A stretch of DNA of 64,000 bases from Sanguinoderma infundibulare (GCA_032821775.1 JAVLRN010000004.1:3968001-4032000), one strand, 5' to 3'. Counted from the first letter of the stretch, positions 10,861 to 21,815 are shown. A program made the numbers and translations. Notes: generated by a model not told the origin, from the letters alone.

Positions 10861-11994
10861 CGTGGGCTTCGTCCGAATAACGACGCTTCGCTGTCTGAGG
10901 TCGGTCGGATACAGTGACGATGTCAGTGACTCGATAGGGCTGGCCCCACGATTGAGGATTCGGTCGTGCTCCGAGCTCAGTATATATACATACACGGTAA
11001 ATCTTCCGCCGCGAGTCAGCTGCTGAACGGAAGGTTGGGTACGTATCTTCCAGTCAGCGAGCAAAAAATAGCCTTTTACGTAGGCTGTATCGTGTTCTTG
11101 GTATTCGGGGGCCGGGGCATTGAGAACGGCTCCTCGACGGCAACGTGAGATCAGCATAGACCGCAGTGGCCGCATGTGCAAGGAAGAGGCTCCAGTTGTG
11201 GTGAGAAGGGCCCTCGAGTCACAGAGCATCGTGTCCTGTGACGAGATCTGCGGAACCGAACGCTCGAGGGAGCGGTCAAAGTGGCCGGGACTGCGGAGAA
11301 GTCATGTACCGGGACCGGTGTTAATAACCTCGTTGAGCTCTTGGATGTCTGAAGCACCCGAATTCTTCACGTAAGGGTTTGATCGCAATGCACTAGAGGG
11401 GAACATGTGCCGTCCGAAGATACACTATTGGAGGGAGAGGCACAAGGATATGAATTGGGCACGGAAGGAACTTGCGATAGGCGAAAGTCGAAATCGCGAC
11501 ATTGACTAGACTCCTGCAGACCGAGGTCCAGTTCGATCGGTGGTGTTGAGAAAGGACGACAAAGCACACTCACATGGACTCCAAACGGACACATTCCTTA
11601 GTTGGTGACGGCACTCTTCAGATCTCTCTCATGGAAGGGATCGCCAAACTGTGTGGGCCAGACGATCAGCAACGACAGGAATGGCACACTGCACAGGTAG
11701 CACACAACACGATAAGGACCAAAGCACATACGTTGCCTCAGCCGCTCGACAATGCGCCCGTCCACCAGATCATTCCTAACCACCCTGGACGGACCTGGGC
11801 CCGTATCATCCCAGCATCCACCGTCGCCTGAGCGTACACCCTTGCGTCTGGTCTTCGGATCGCGCGCATTTGCACCGCTGAACATCAAGCCACCCAGGAG
11901 ACGACGCTTGGTAGCACGGGGGCCGCCGAAGAAACTGTTGGGTCCTGATCCTGGCGGGAGAGCAGCGAAGCCTGACTGCTCAGGCGGTCCAGCG
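10861..11994. other. Intergenic, nothing secure
   Basis: Upstream flank of the dioxygenase. A minus-strand open stretch (11598-12086) contains a hydrophobic run VVCYLCSVPFLSLLIVWP but I do not recognise it. It runs on from hydrolase relic IV. Confidence 0.4.
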
Positions 11995-12580
11995 ATATCC
12001 AGTACTTCCTTCATCTTGCACTCTCGCCGCCGCAGCGACGTAATAGAGGCACCCCCCGTCCGAGTGCCGGTGGCGACGCACCCCAAGTTCGTCGTACTTC
12101 TGCTTCATGCCGTCCGCCTTTGGAGCAGCACTTTGATGTCCGCGTAGTCGGCGAAGTTTCCAGTCATGTCGATGTCCGAGAGCTCGATGGTGCCGTCCCG
12201 GAATGTGGCGTAGTCACCCGCGGCAGAGGACATCTCCAGACCTGAGGGATGATCGAGTTGTGTGAGCGGATCATGTGCGCAATGGGAGCGGACTGACGTC
12301 GTGAGGAAGCCGACCCCGCGCGACACTCAGCTGACGATGTCTGCGAAGAGCTCGGTGGCTGCAGCCTGCCCTTCAAGGCCGCGCAGGCACCGCCTGGCTA
12401 CCTGGGTTCATGAAGACGGCTTCGTGACGCCGGTATTGGTCTTGACGACCAGAAGACAGGCATTACCTGCGGAGGAGTCGTGGTAGTCTAGAGGAACGTG
12501 GACGAAGTCGCATGATACCAAGTTGCGGACCGGGGCGGGTCCTTAAAGGCCGCCGCTCCATTGCAAGGTCAATATGTTCG
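11995..12580 (-). pseudogene. Hydrolase relic IV, degenerate
   Basis: Reading the minus strand, blocks of the hydrolase family appear in the correct order but in shifting frames. They are CDFVHVPLDYHDSSAGNA, a NPG exon end with GT donor, a decayed glycine-rich exon, DIVS followed by TGA where the family has Trp, and GVGFLTT with donor. Then come RDGTIELSDIDMTGNFADY and MKQKYDELGV, followed by HSDGGCLYYVAAAARV. The nucleophile exon and everything after it are absent. Closest in wording to genes C and D. Confidence 0.65.
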
Positions 12581-12867
12581 GGTCACTACTGCCTGCGCAT
12601 TCGATCAGGGATCGAAACAGATGCCATAAAGCGGAAGCGGAACACCGAGTATTTCTAAGCGATACTTTCAATCGGAGCCGTTGAACAAGCATGATGTCGT
12701 GTTGTCTGGTAGAACTGGAAAAGACTCAACGTGCACTGATTGGTAGCCCTCAGTCGCACTGCGCCAGTGTTCCTTCAGCAACTTGAATGAGTTTACGGAC
12801 GCCGGAGCATATCGACATTCGTCTAAAACCCGGTTCTTAATGAGCATAAATCAGTGCACGAATGGGT
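12581..12867. other. Intergenic, nothing recognised
   Basis: No conserved coding block seen. Confidence 0.4.
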
Positions 12868-13145
12868 ACTTATCATGGACTCACGAGTTGAGTGCGAATC
12901 GGCTCCCCTGCATGCGATCTCAGGTGTGCTCCGGTCGCCCTGTGCCAGACACAAAACTGGGAGCTGGACGTCTACCCTGAAAGTACCATGGCCTAATCAG
13001 CCTCGTTCAAAGCCGTGTCCCGAATTCTACGTACCAAGGTTTCCCTGCTGAACGAGTAGTCTTGTGCAAGTTCGATGCGAGCCCGGCGTCTAATGGACGC
13101 GTCGCCTGAGTCACGTTCAGCCGGCTTACTAAGCACATGCATGAC
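12868..13145. repeat. Diverged repeat matching 8932-9185
   Basis: Same orientation as the copy downstream of the HET-1 upstream region. The match is patchy, with several exact words of 12-16 bp. Non-coding in both places. Confidence 0.45.
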
Positions 13146-13234
13146 GAAGTAATCGACGACCCCGGGCCCTTCATTCTCCGTCGCCTCATCCTCCGTACCC
13201 ACTACTGCCCTGACGTCGACAATCCCTCGGAGTC

Positions 13235-13766
13235 CAACCTGAAGCAGCTTGGGCCCATGCTCGACGTCGTAGCGCAGGCGACCGTCACCCATCTCTGCCT
13301 CAATTTCTCTTTCTCGAGCGAGCTGGACGGAGAACAGCAATCGTTTTTCGTGAGTTCCGCCGCATCCTGGAGCACTCTGCTTCTCTGTTCACCATCTTCG
13401 TGGGTTGCACTGCTGGAGCTCATGCAGAAGCTGTCGGCGACGTTCCTGATCCTCCGTCTCGAGCGACGCATCGACCGCGGCTATTATACTTGAGCCGACG
13501 ATTCTGCTTCCGCTGACGATTCGGCCTGGGATCTCATCTATCCCTGCTACTTCGATGACCTTGTCGACCAACTCGCGGATGCATGTCATGTACTCCAGTA
13601 CGTCTCCTTTGATATCACCAACTATGACGCCAGATATTGGTCTGTCGAACGCAGGGATTCGACCGCTTCGGTTATTAAAGAGGCGGACCCCACTGTAGGC
13701 GACGAGCTTGTTTGTACGCAGGGCCTGGAGTTCACGTATCGTATCGAAGACGGTAGTGATTTTTGA
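13235..13766 (+). pseudogene. F-box/LRR-like gene, 3' fragment
   Basis: Reads LGPMLDVVAQATVTHLCLNF, a GT donor after QQSFF, then LLELMQKLSATFLILRLERR, YFDDLVDQLADACHVLQYVS, YWSVERRDSTAS and GDELVCTQGLEFTYRIEDGS-stop. These are the last two exons of the family seen at 52.5-54.0 kb. A TGA stop interrupts after RIDRGYYT; the related copy at 27.2 kb has CGA at that site. The 5' two-thirds, including the F-box-like start, are missing. Confidence 0.65.
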
Positions 13767-13830
13767 GTACACATCTTCCTAGTAGGGCTGCTCAGAAAGC
13801 CGAATCTCTTCAAGCGACTAGGGGTCTACG

Positions 13831-14145
13831 TCAGTGCTCCTTACGATCAAACACCTGCTTACCTGCATTCGACGCAGACTGTGTCATCTCATCAATCGAA
13901 ACGGCGACGTAGACGACGCACATTACAACATAGGACACGTAGCCTACAAGGAGTGCCCAATATACACCGTATCTATCTGAGCAGTGTCCATAGAGAGTCC
14001 AGCGAGAATATACGGAGGTACAACTTTCGAGACAGCTCCAATCGACGTCGTGGGGGAAGACAACCAGACAGAACTGCCATCGGACGAAGCCGCACCTGAC
14101 GTTGTCCAGGAGGTAGCTATACAAGAGGTTGTTTAACTGCTCCAT
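13831..14145 (-). CDS. Possible small membrane protein, unrecognised
   Basis: A 104-residue frame starting MEQLNNLLYSYLLDNVRCGF contains one long hydrophobic stretch, YWALLVGYVSYVVMCVVYVA, and ends in a charged tail. It lies just beyond the decayed 3' tail of HET-2 and has no counterpart in the other HET copies that I can see. There is no family resemblance, no splice support and no paralogue. It may be a chance open frame. Confidence 0.2.
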   Translation of the reverse strand: MEQLNNLLYSYLLDNVRCGFVRWQFCLVVFPHDVDWSCLESCTSVYSRWTLYGHCSDRYGVYWALLVGYVSYVVMCVVYVAVSIDEMTQSASNAGKQVFDRKEH

Positions 14146-14393
14146 CGCACTCCACCTTCAGTCGACTGGGCTGTACCCTACACGAAGTCTTCTACGCACG
14201 CCAACGCGTCTGCGGACTCCGCGCGATGTTCATACCAGCGACCAATGAACAGCTGGGCCTTCTCCCGCATCATAAACTGGATCAGCGCATAAGAGCTGAC
14301 CGCAGGATCGAGGCAGACCGAAGACATGTATCGGATGAGGCGCGGGTCCACGCACCACTATGGGGAGCCTGCGGCAATGATCTGCGTCTGCAA

Positions 14394-16728
14394 CTAGGAG
14401 CGGTCGGTCGGCTTCCACTTGGTCGATCGGAAGGGGACCATGGTGGAAGCAGAGGCCGAGGGCCCCGCGACCGACTTCGCTGTCGGCTCGGGGGTAGGGA
14501 TAGGCTCATTGACCGCATGCAACCTCTTGGTCTCACGGGGAGACGGGGGCGCTCCAGGCGCGCCGCGCTTACGCGAAGCGGGTTGCTGGACAGAGGCGGG
14601 GCCCGTCACAGCGGAGGGCATGATATCGGAGGGATAGACCACACTGACGTGCAGCAACCTGCCCTCGAGGTCTGCGACCTCGGAGGTGTCGACAACTGTA
14701 TCGAGAGGCCCATGTGTGTCCACGGAAGGCAGCGAAGAGCGCGGATGCGAGGCGGTGGATTCCCCCCGCGATGATGGCGCGCTCGGTGGGGATGACGCGC
14801 TCCCGATAGTGTCGCGGCTGGAAGAGGGCAACACCCCACCGCCCTTCTCCCTCTCAAGCTGCGCGAGCGACGGGAACGAGACCCCCGCGTCTTCGAGCAT
14901 CTTCTTGTAGACGGGGCCAAAGAGCTCGATGTGAACGACGCGTGTGATCTGCGGCAGCCTACTGCAGCGCGCGAACGAGAGTCGTATGGTCCGGGCCGCG
15001 TCGCCGAAGTCCTTCGATGGAGCCGGCCAGTTATCAATGTGGTCCTTAGAGCAGTCGTGTCTGCGGTCGATGTCAGAGGACAGGATTATCTTGGCCCATT
15101 GGGCAGGAGGCCGCCGGGGATGCCTATCGCATAAGCCGAGATAGAGGCGGGTAGACACGGGGTCGGTGATATGAAAAAAATGGATGATTCTGAGCCCGGT
15201 AGATTCGTGCTCATCAAGCTCGTGTACCTGAAAACGCAGTCCGATTAGTCGAACCACGAGCCAATGGGGTAGGCGAAATGGTGGCTCGGGATTGCAGTTG
15301 ATGGTGAGATTGCCCGTTTTGGAGTGTGTGGAGTCCAGATCAGAGGGGCGCGGTACGACATAAATGGTGCGCCATTTGGCTTCGATGGGCTTGCCGTTGA
15401 AGCAAAGGTTGCTGAGGTCGTCGCCTAGGTTGGCCATCCGAACGAACTTCTGGATGGGGCGGCCAACGCGGGTGTATACGCAACCAGCGTAGTAGCGTGG
15501 TCGTATTGGATCTCTGCCGTTAGGGTCGCGGTGCAGGAACAGACCGAAGTGGTCCCCCATACTCTGGCACAAGAGCACGACAATGGTTACGTCGCCGGCC
15601 TCGAAGACTGGAAGGCGAAGTTTGACACCGTAGCTTGTCACTGATATGCGCGGGAGCTCGACGGTATCAAAGGGACTGGGTGCGGTGGCGCGTGCTTCTG
15701 GGGGCAGTGAACCGTCACCGATATTCTGTCCAACACGTTAGCTGACATGGAGGGGGGTGCACAGCGACTGAGGTGACACTGACAAGCGGAGGGTACGGCT
15801 GAATCGCATTGGGGCCAAGATCTGGAGTGAAAGAGAATGGAAGATTCAGCTCCCGAGGTGAGGACGCAAGAAGATACTGGTTTGGATGCTTGAATGGGTC
15901 GTTGGGATGGAGAGTGATGCCCTGTTCACTGAGAGGTCCAGGAAAAGTCCAACATCCGAAGGCGAAGAGACTGGTGTCTGGATTGTGACGCATGATCTCG
16001 TATTGCAGTCGTGCGAAGGCTCCACTGCCCTCCCCGTAGTTCGTCGGCATGCTGACTCCGAAGAGACCCATCAGGCAGTATGCCTCGTCTTCTACCCGTG
16101 TGGTCCTTCGCCTCGACGCCCAGGACATGCGGACGGAGATAGAGAAATCCGCAGGCCTGAGCTCCCGAGTTAAGACCCTCGAGTCGGTTCCGGTAACGGC
16201 GCCGACTAGGTTCGCGAGTTGGGTTCTGTTCCCTAACTCGCGCCAGTCTTTAGATAGAAACATGAGGAAGGCTGGGGCGATGAGCTCCTGGAGTGTCCAC
16301 CCCCGTGTATGCCAACGACTCTGCCGGAACGCGGAGTCGGGCGCGTCTAGCGCGCAGCCGCCAGGGACGTCGCCAGGGACGTCGGCGAGGTAGGCGTAGC
16401 AGATCTCCGCTTGTGTATACCATTGGAACATGGAGTTGATCGCCTCCGAGAGCTCGCTGCTGCTCGTCTTGTCGATACAGCACGAGTCGATCCAGACCCA
16501 CCCGTATCCATGCCTCTCTGCGAGCTTGCAGCACTCCCGGATCTTCTCACAGACGACGTCCCGAGGATTTCTACCATCGTGTTTGCATTCTTCGGAGATC
16601 TTCTGGACCTCTTGGAAAGACTGCTCGTGCCCGACCCAGGTGTGGGAGAGGATCGCATAACCGCCATCGACGGCGTCAGCGCTGGAGAAATAGTGTAGTT
16701 CGGCACGGTCGGTGCTGAGCAGCCACAT
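14394..16728 (-). CDS. HET-2: HET-domain protein, apparently intact
   Basis: Two exons, 15784-16728 and 14394-15725, joined by a 58-nt intron give about 758 residues. The N-terminal HET domain (residues about 1-240) shows GGYAILSHTWVGHEQSF, ECCKLAERHGYGWVWIDS, CCIDKTSSSELSEAINSMF and RWHTRGWTLQELIAPAFL. After NYGEGSGAFARLQYEI comes a second conserved domain starting VTSYGVKLRLPVFEAG, with RYYAGCVYTR, KWRTIYVVPRPSD, PPFRLPHWLVVRLIGL and ARTIRLSFARCSRLPQITR. The C-terminus is Ser/Pro-rich. HET proteins trigger heterokaryon-incompatibility cell death. The donor here is GTCAGT, where HET-4 has GTAAGT. Beyond the stop the same frame continues, through two TAG codons, into the tail found in other copies (SSYALIQFMMREKAQLFIG, to 14178), so the present stop may itself be a shortening. 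Confidence 0.8.
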
Positions 16729-16978
16729 GGCGTCGCGTCCTGGGAGGGCGAAGCATCAGTAATTGTGCGACGGTGCGAGATTACTGTTCGATGTACCCAG
16801 GGATGTAGCCTAATACGAGGACGATTGATGGGAAAGAGCAAAGCAGCAGAGATGAGGGCGTGGGCGTCGAATGGTGTACCAGGGGAAGACGGGGGGTGCT
16901 TGTTGGGTGCTTGCAGAGACTCCTGTGGAGTGTTATCAGAGTTCAACGTAGAGGTAACGCGTCGCCCGTTCTATGGAT

Positions 16979-17002
16979 GCTCACCGCATGTGTCTGAGAA
17001 GT
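16979..17002 (-). promoter_or_regulatory. Conserved block upstream of HET-2
   Basis: Same 24-bp word as upstream of HET-1 and HET-4, about 250 bp before the ATG. Confidence 0.4.
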
Positions 17003-17319
17003 TCCCAGGGCGTGCCACTAGACGCTGTCGTCCGGAAGAGCGACAACGAGGCGCCATGAGAACGACCCTGATGGTGTTCATCAACAGCTGCACGGCATGA
17101 TATCAGCACCGGTCTCGCCGCAATCGATTTGTGGAAGTTCGTAGCACTCCTACCACTGCATACTTGAATCGTCGCGCGGGCAGAAGAGTTACTGCGGCGT
17201 CTAATGCTGTGCCGTGTCCACATGGTGGAGATTACATCAGCGAATGCTTGACGTGGTTCGACTCCGGCCGTTGCCGGTTCTCTGCTTCTTCTCGCCCATT
17301 GGACGACGCTTGTATTCCA

Positions 17320-18315
17320 TCGCTGTGATCCCACAGTCGTTACGAACCCCGCGCTCTCCTGTCCGTTCCTCGACGTCCCGTTCGACCACTTCGACCTGTC
17401 CGCAGTGGGAAGGCGAACGCGACTGGAGGACGCCACGTTCATCGACCCAGGCGAGTTCTCCGATTTTCGCCGGCGGCTTTGGCTGAACGGCCATTTAATA
17501 TTCAATCCAGGAGGAACAGGCAGTTCCTGATCCAGACTCGAAGGCTTGAACAAGGTTCAAATGACCGTCTTGCCGGTCGCCTTCACCGCCGGGCTCTGCG
17601 ACATCGTCGTGCACTCCGAGTCCGTGGTTTTCTCTTTGCTTTGCTTCCACCGCAGCTGACCCACCTGGGTCGTCACCGCAGCCCGGAGATCTCCTGCTTC
17701 GACAGCGTCGACGAGTACAACGTGTTCTTCAACGGGACGATCGCTCTCGGGCATCAACTACACCTGCTTGTTCACGGATGGCCGGGACATCGCGCGGCTG
17801 TTCGCGCAGGCCCCGAGGAGGTCGCCCAGGGGTGTCTCGATCACCCGATCGGGCGGTTCCTCAAGTACGTCGGGACGGCGGCGGCGGTGCGCCGTATGGT
17901 CTTGATGGCGGACGTGCTGGATGGACCTCGCACGCCCGTGAACTACCCTGGGTGCCTCGTTTGTGAACAGTAGTTTTTTCTGCTCGGAGAGCTGGATTGA
18001 CCGACGCATCCGTGCGTCGCAGTACTTCCTTCATCCCTTTACAAACCATTTCTGAGCTTGCTCATGGAGGCTTGAAGCGTGTAGGAAATATCATCCTCGA
18101 TGGAGTGATCACCCCTGTGCTGTGATGGTCGCAAGAGCTACCGCTCGTGCGTCTCCTTCTGACATCAATGGTCAGGGATCGGAGGATAATGATGTTGCTT
18201 CCAGGAGTGGCATAACCAACTCACTTCCACAGACACCATCTACAAGGCCTTCGTGGTCCAGTGCGTGTGATTGCGTAGGCAGGACGTATTCCGGAGGACG
18301 TGCACAAGACCGTGT
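17320..18315 (+). pseudogene. Hydrolase relic I (block I)
   Basis: Family exons in order but frame-broken: VVTNPALSCPFLDVPFDHFD, DPGEFSDFRRRLWLNGHL, NPGGTGSS, then FDSVDEYNVFFNGTIALG and VLDGPRTPVNY. The next residues are PGCLVCEQ, so the GLSYG nucleophile elbow has been deleted. Downstream blocks (ILDGVITPVL, EWHNQLTSTDTIYKAFVVQ) are recognisable to about 18315, where the sequence switches abruptly to P450. The same elbow deletion is present in relic II. Closest intact relative is gene A. Confidence 0.75.
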
Positions 18316-18714
18316 AGGCTGGGACCCGCGCCGACGGGCTTCCCACACGCGCTCACCAGCGATGACACCTACAGCGGCTACTTCATCCCCAAGGGTGCCA
18401 CCGTCTACGCGAACATCCAGGGCCTTCTTCCAAAAACTCGCTGGGAGTTTCGTCCTGACGCTATCCTCGGACAATAGCGCGATGATGCAAGACGAGCCGA
18501 GCCAGACAAATTCAAACCCGAGCGGTTCCTCCACACGGACAACCCTAAGCTCCAGAACTTCCAGCTCCACTTTGGGTTCGGGAGACGGATCTGTCCCGGC
18601 ATGTACATCGCCAACCAGGCTATATTCATTGACCTTGTTCGGTAGCCCTGACCTGCGTTTCTGTGTGCGTCCGCGGTCGCTGATAGCTGGTATGCTGTAG
18701 GCTACTCTGGGCAT
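18316..18714 (+). pseudogene. Cytochrome P450 fragment, 5' of inversion
   Basis: Reads RWDPRRPTGFPHALTSDDTY and SGYFIPKGATVYANIQG (the region after the ExxR helix). After a gap comes FKPERFLHTDNPKLQNF (PERF motif), then LHFGFGRRICPGMYIANQAI (heme-binding Cys loop). The piece is cut at 18714; its natural continuation lies inverted at 20149-20343. Only the C-terminal third of a P450 is present, starting at a junction with the hydrolase relic. Confidence 0.75.
18694..18714 (+). repeat. Left inversion-breakpoint repeat
   Basis: A 21-bp P450-derived word ending CTACTCTGGGCAT recurs in inverted orientation at 20344-20364. The two differ at two positions. In block II the single uninterrupted copy lies just before 32498. 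Confidence 0.7.
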
Positions 18715-18721
18715 GAATAAA

Positions 18722-18880
18722 GTGACTAGGCGGGATAGCAATGGGATTCGTCTCCAGGGAGAGGACGCGCAGGGTCCCGTTCACGCCCAGGCCGCGTATG
18801 AGCTTCTGCGCCGTCTGGAAGTGCGGCGCAGTGCACATGATGACATTAGCGCCCAATTCCCTGGCAAGGCTCTCCTTTTC
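18722..18880 (-). pseudogene. Zinc-type alcohol dehydrogenase, middle fragment
   Basis: Minus-strand reading gives KESLARELGANVIMCTAPHF, then QTAQKLIRGLGVNGTLRVLS and NPIAIPPSHFIH. This is the nucleotide-binding-domain segment of GroES-like medium-chain dehydrogenases. It is cut at the left inversion breakpoint. At about 18880 it joins directly to the truncated reductase copy. The C-terminal continuation of the same gene lies at 20365-20564 on the plus strand. Confidence 0.65.
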
Positions 18881-20009
18881 TGGACCGGGGTTGGGAGAGA
18901 GTTTAGCTGCGGAGGTAGTAGGTGGGGTGTCTCGTTTGCTCATTTTACAATCCAATCCTCATACGATCCCTAGATCCGAGGCAAAGTGACAGCTATCGTG
19001 CATGTTGGTATGCGGCTCTTCATTACGGTGCGCGGGAGCTGAAATGCATATCGCTCACGACACTGGTTCTAGCGTGGCGCGTTGACTTCAACGTCACGCT
19101 CCAGTCGTTTGAACCCCTCATGGCTGGGGCACGTAGCATCGTCGACTTGGCGCTCCGCGCAGTACAGCCTCTGGGCCCGCGCTTTGTGTTCATTCGCTCC
19201 GTGAGCGCTACACAGCAAGCCTGGCTCCTCATGGTCCACTTTTCCTCGTTTCTTACCAAACCCTAGATTACGCCGTTACGCCTCCCAAAAAAGAGACGTT
19301 GGACTACGGTCCAGAACTCGCCGTCGGCCAAGGATACGGCGAGGGCAAGTGGGTTACGGAACAAATCCTCGGGCGCGCACGCAAAGAGGCGGGATTGCGG
19401 ACGACGTCTGTCCGCGTTGGTCAACTTAGCGGAGACTCGCACAGCGGGGGATGGAACAAGAAGGAGTGGGTCCCCGCACTTGTGCGGGCGAGCAAGCGGA
19501 TGGGATGCGTGCCGGCGTCGAACAACGTAAGGCTCCCGTAGTCGCAGACAATTCGAGTCGCCTGATGACGCTCGCGTTGTGTTGTATCGCAGAACGTCAC
19601 ATGGCTTCCGATCGATATCGCTAGCTCTGCTGTCCTCAAGATGGTGCACAGCGATGAAGAAGTCCTGCACCTGTCGTCGCCCAGCCCGACTTCCTGGAAC
19701 ACCGTCTTTGCAGAGGTTGCCGAACGCACCGGCGTGCCCCTCGTCCCATCTGCCGAGTGGTTGGCGAAGCTGCAAGAGTCTGCCCGCGCGGCGGAACAAG
19801 CTCCCACTGGATCTGAGCCCCATGACTCCGCGCACGTCCTTCTCCAAATTTTCCAAGGGGCGTTCTCATTTGAGCGAAATGACGTGCAGCTGAGCATGGA
19901 TAAGGCGCTCACGACCGTGCCCAGCCTTTCCGCTCTCCATCCGCTCGGGAAGGAGGATGTGCTGCGGTGGATTGCGTTCTGGGAGCATATTGGTTTCTTG
20001 AAGATGTGA
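18881..20009 (+). pseudogene. NRPS-like reductase, 5'-truncated copy
   Basis: Matches the last four exons of the intact gene at 32841-37093. It has the LGESLAAE donor, IRGKVTAIVHV, WRVDFNVTLQSFEPLMAGAR, LAVGQGYGEGKWVTEQILGR (Tyr and Lys of the short-chain-dehydrogenase site), LRTTSVRVGQLSGDSHSGGW and the terminal exon ending WEHIGFLKM-stop. Splice sites are still GT-AG and no stop was seen inside. The adenylation, carrier and front half of the reductase are absent, so it cannot make the enzyme. Orientation is opposite to the block II copy because of the inversion. Confidence 0.75.
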
Positions 20010-20148
20010 CCATGCTGTTGCGGCTGGAAGTCTCGAGAAGCGTGTATTATAGTTGTGAACTGCTGTGGCGAATGTCTAACCTGAGGTTGCTTCAGCAATC
20101 GTCTGTGACCAAGTACCTTTGATGTAGGTGGTATACACTGTCTAGGCA

Positions 20149-20343
20149 CTATTCGTTGTCCCACCGTGCGGCTTCGGCCTCCGCTCTATCTGCCTCCAGT
20201 ACAATCAGTTGCTCAACGCTCTGTCCCCTGGAATGGAACGCGCATGGAAACGGCGATGGCCGCATGATGAGCCCGCTCGTGAAGTCGTCCTTTGACGGGA
20301 TGATCAACTTTGCCGTCTGAGCCTGTGGTAGGCGCGATGTCAA
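20149..20343 (-). pseudogene. Cytochrome P450 C-terminal tail, inverted
   Basis: Reads LIIPSKDDFTSGLIMRPSPF, PCAFHSRGQSVEQLI and AEAARWDNE-stop. This is the C-terminus that should follow the P450 piece at 18316-18714. The uninverted order is kept at 32505-32699. The frame change just before this tail is shared with the block II copy. Confidence 0.7.
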
Positions 20344-20364
20344 ATGCCCAGAGTAGTCTGCAGC
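20344..20364 (-). repeat. Right inversion-breakpoint repeat
   Basis: Inverted partner of 18694-18714. Confidence 0.7.
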
Positions 20365-20564
20365 GTCCAATTGATTCTCATGGCGCCAAACTCGATTGCC
20401 GGCCGGGGATTCGGCTACGCAGTGACGGGGAGAAGCTCATTACGTTCTCCCGGGCGCATGGCGTCCATTCTGTTGTCGAGACGTATCCGTTGGACAACGC
20501 GCAAGAGGCGTTCGATCGCCGCTCGTCGGCGCGAATCCGCGCCGCTATCGTCCCGGGCCTGTGA
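20365..20564 (+). pseudogene. Zinc-type alcohol dehydrogenase, C-terminal fragment
   Basis: Reads VQLILMAPNSIAGRGFGYAV, then in the next frame GEKLITFSRAHGVHSVVETY and PLDNAQEAFDRRSSARIRAA-IVPGL-stop. This is the standard end of medium-chain dehydrogenases. It is the downstream half of the ADH whose middle lies inverted at 18722-18880. One internal frameshift. Confidence 0.65.
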
Positions 20565-21274
20565 CGGTTCAGGCTGTACATCGCAGCCGGTGTAGTATAT
20601 ACGCCACAGTGTCTCTTGCTCCGAGTCGGACATGAGGCCTGAGGTTCGAAACGCCAGAAATGAAATGCTCGAGTTGACGGACGTTCAGACACTGGGGGCC
20701 CCATCGTGCCGCCTCCGTGCCTTTCCCCTGCACGCCCGGCGCTCGTGAAGTCATCGTTCTATGGAATGATGGGCTCGATTGGCCAGAACGGTGTCGAAAC
20801 GTCTCATAACTGCAACATAGCTGTCTTGGCCTCGTGAGCGCGTTACTGGCCGTTGGCTGATCTCCATGCGTTTCAAAGCACGTTCGGTCATTAAAGGGTG
20901 CATGACCCGGGTCCTGGTGCCCTTCACAGTGGGCAGCGATTCTATTCGACTTAGGCTGGTCCCATGTACGCCGCCGGCGACCAAAATCTATTCAGATTCT
21001 CTGTTCCTGCAGCGCGTCCGAACCTGCCGGACGTGCTTGAAGCTCCGTTCCTCTGCATAACCTTGAGTTTGAATCTGACGTCCGCGCTGAACGTCGAACG
21101 CATGTCCTGTCTGTCTGTCGTCTCCAGTCGCTGACGATCATGCTACGGGCCGCGGCGCCGTCCTTGGATCCGAAGTGGTGGTTTACGTTTAGCCCAGCCA
21201 TCGTCGTTATCCCAGCTGCCGCACAGGGCCGAAGACCCCGGTCACCAGCTTTGAGCTTCAAAGTCTCGGCCCAG
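20565..21274. other. Intergenic, nothing recognised
   Basis: No conserved block seen on either strand. Confidence 0.4.
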
Positions 21275-21720
21275 TCATTGTTCATCAACCCAGGTGAATT
21301 CTCCGACTTTCTCCGGCGGCTTTGGCTGAACGGACATTTACAGTGATTTGAATAAAACACTGCAGGTCGCGCGCCAGCGGACGGCTGTTTGCTCCTGTGT
21401 GTTCTGCCGGGGAACTTCCTGTTTTGGGCATTGCGCGCTTGCCGCGACTACGCCCTCTCAGATGGTTCTCGGGACACCACCCCTATTCCTGCTCGAAAAT
21501 TACATCCTCTCATCCGCGAACACATATGCAGTGCTTTCAGGTCGATTTGGGCTCAAGGGCCACTCTTCCTGGGCGATGGCTCTCGCATGCGCAGGCGTCT
21601 TCTCGGCCATTCAAACAATTACAAACAGCCTGTCGCTCGCAGGCGACCTGCAGTGCTTTATGCAAATCACTGTAATATTCAATCCAGGAGGAACAGGCGG
21701 TTCCTGCTCTAGACTCGAGC
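21275..21720 (+). pseudogene. Hydrolase relic III, split by a MITE
   Basis: 21275-21340 reads LFINPGEFSDFLRRLWLNGH and 21673-21720 reads IFNPGGTGGSCSRLE. In relics I and II these two pieces are contiguous. The 332 bp between them is the inserted element. Nothing else of the hydrolase remains; HET-3's 3' flank begins right after. Confidence 0.7.
21341..21672. mobile_element. MITE-like element with TA target duplication
   Basis: 332 bp bounded by imperfect terminal inverted repeats of about 50 bp (21341-21390 and 21623-21672). Both start CAGTGATTTG and contain CACTGCAGGTCGC. It is flanked by TA at 21339-21340 and 21673-21674. The empty site is visible at the same position in relics I (17490-17520) and II (31310-31340), where the sequence reads ATTTAATATTC without interruption. 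There is no transposase frame. The CAGT termini and TA duplication fit a non-autonomous Tc1/mariner-pogo-type element; the superfamily is inference. Confidence 0.8.
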
Positions 21721-21815
21721 CTCGAGCTCGATCGGCCGCCAACCTTTGTAGTGGCCCAGGAACTTGCTGTGATAGTCCGAGTAGTACGCCTCGTTGAGCG
21801 TGCGCATGATCTGCG

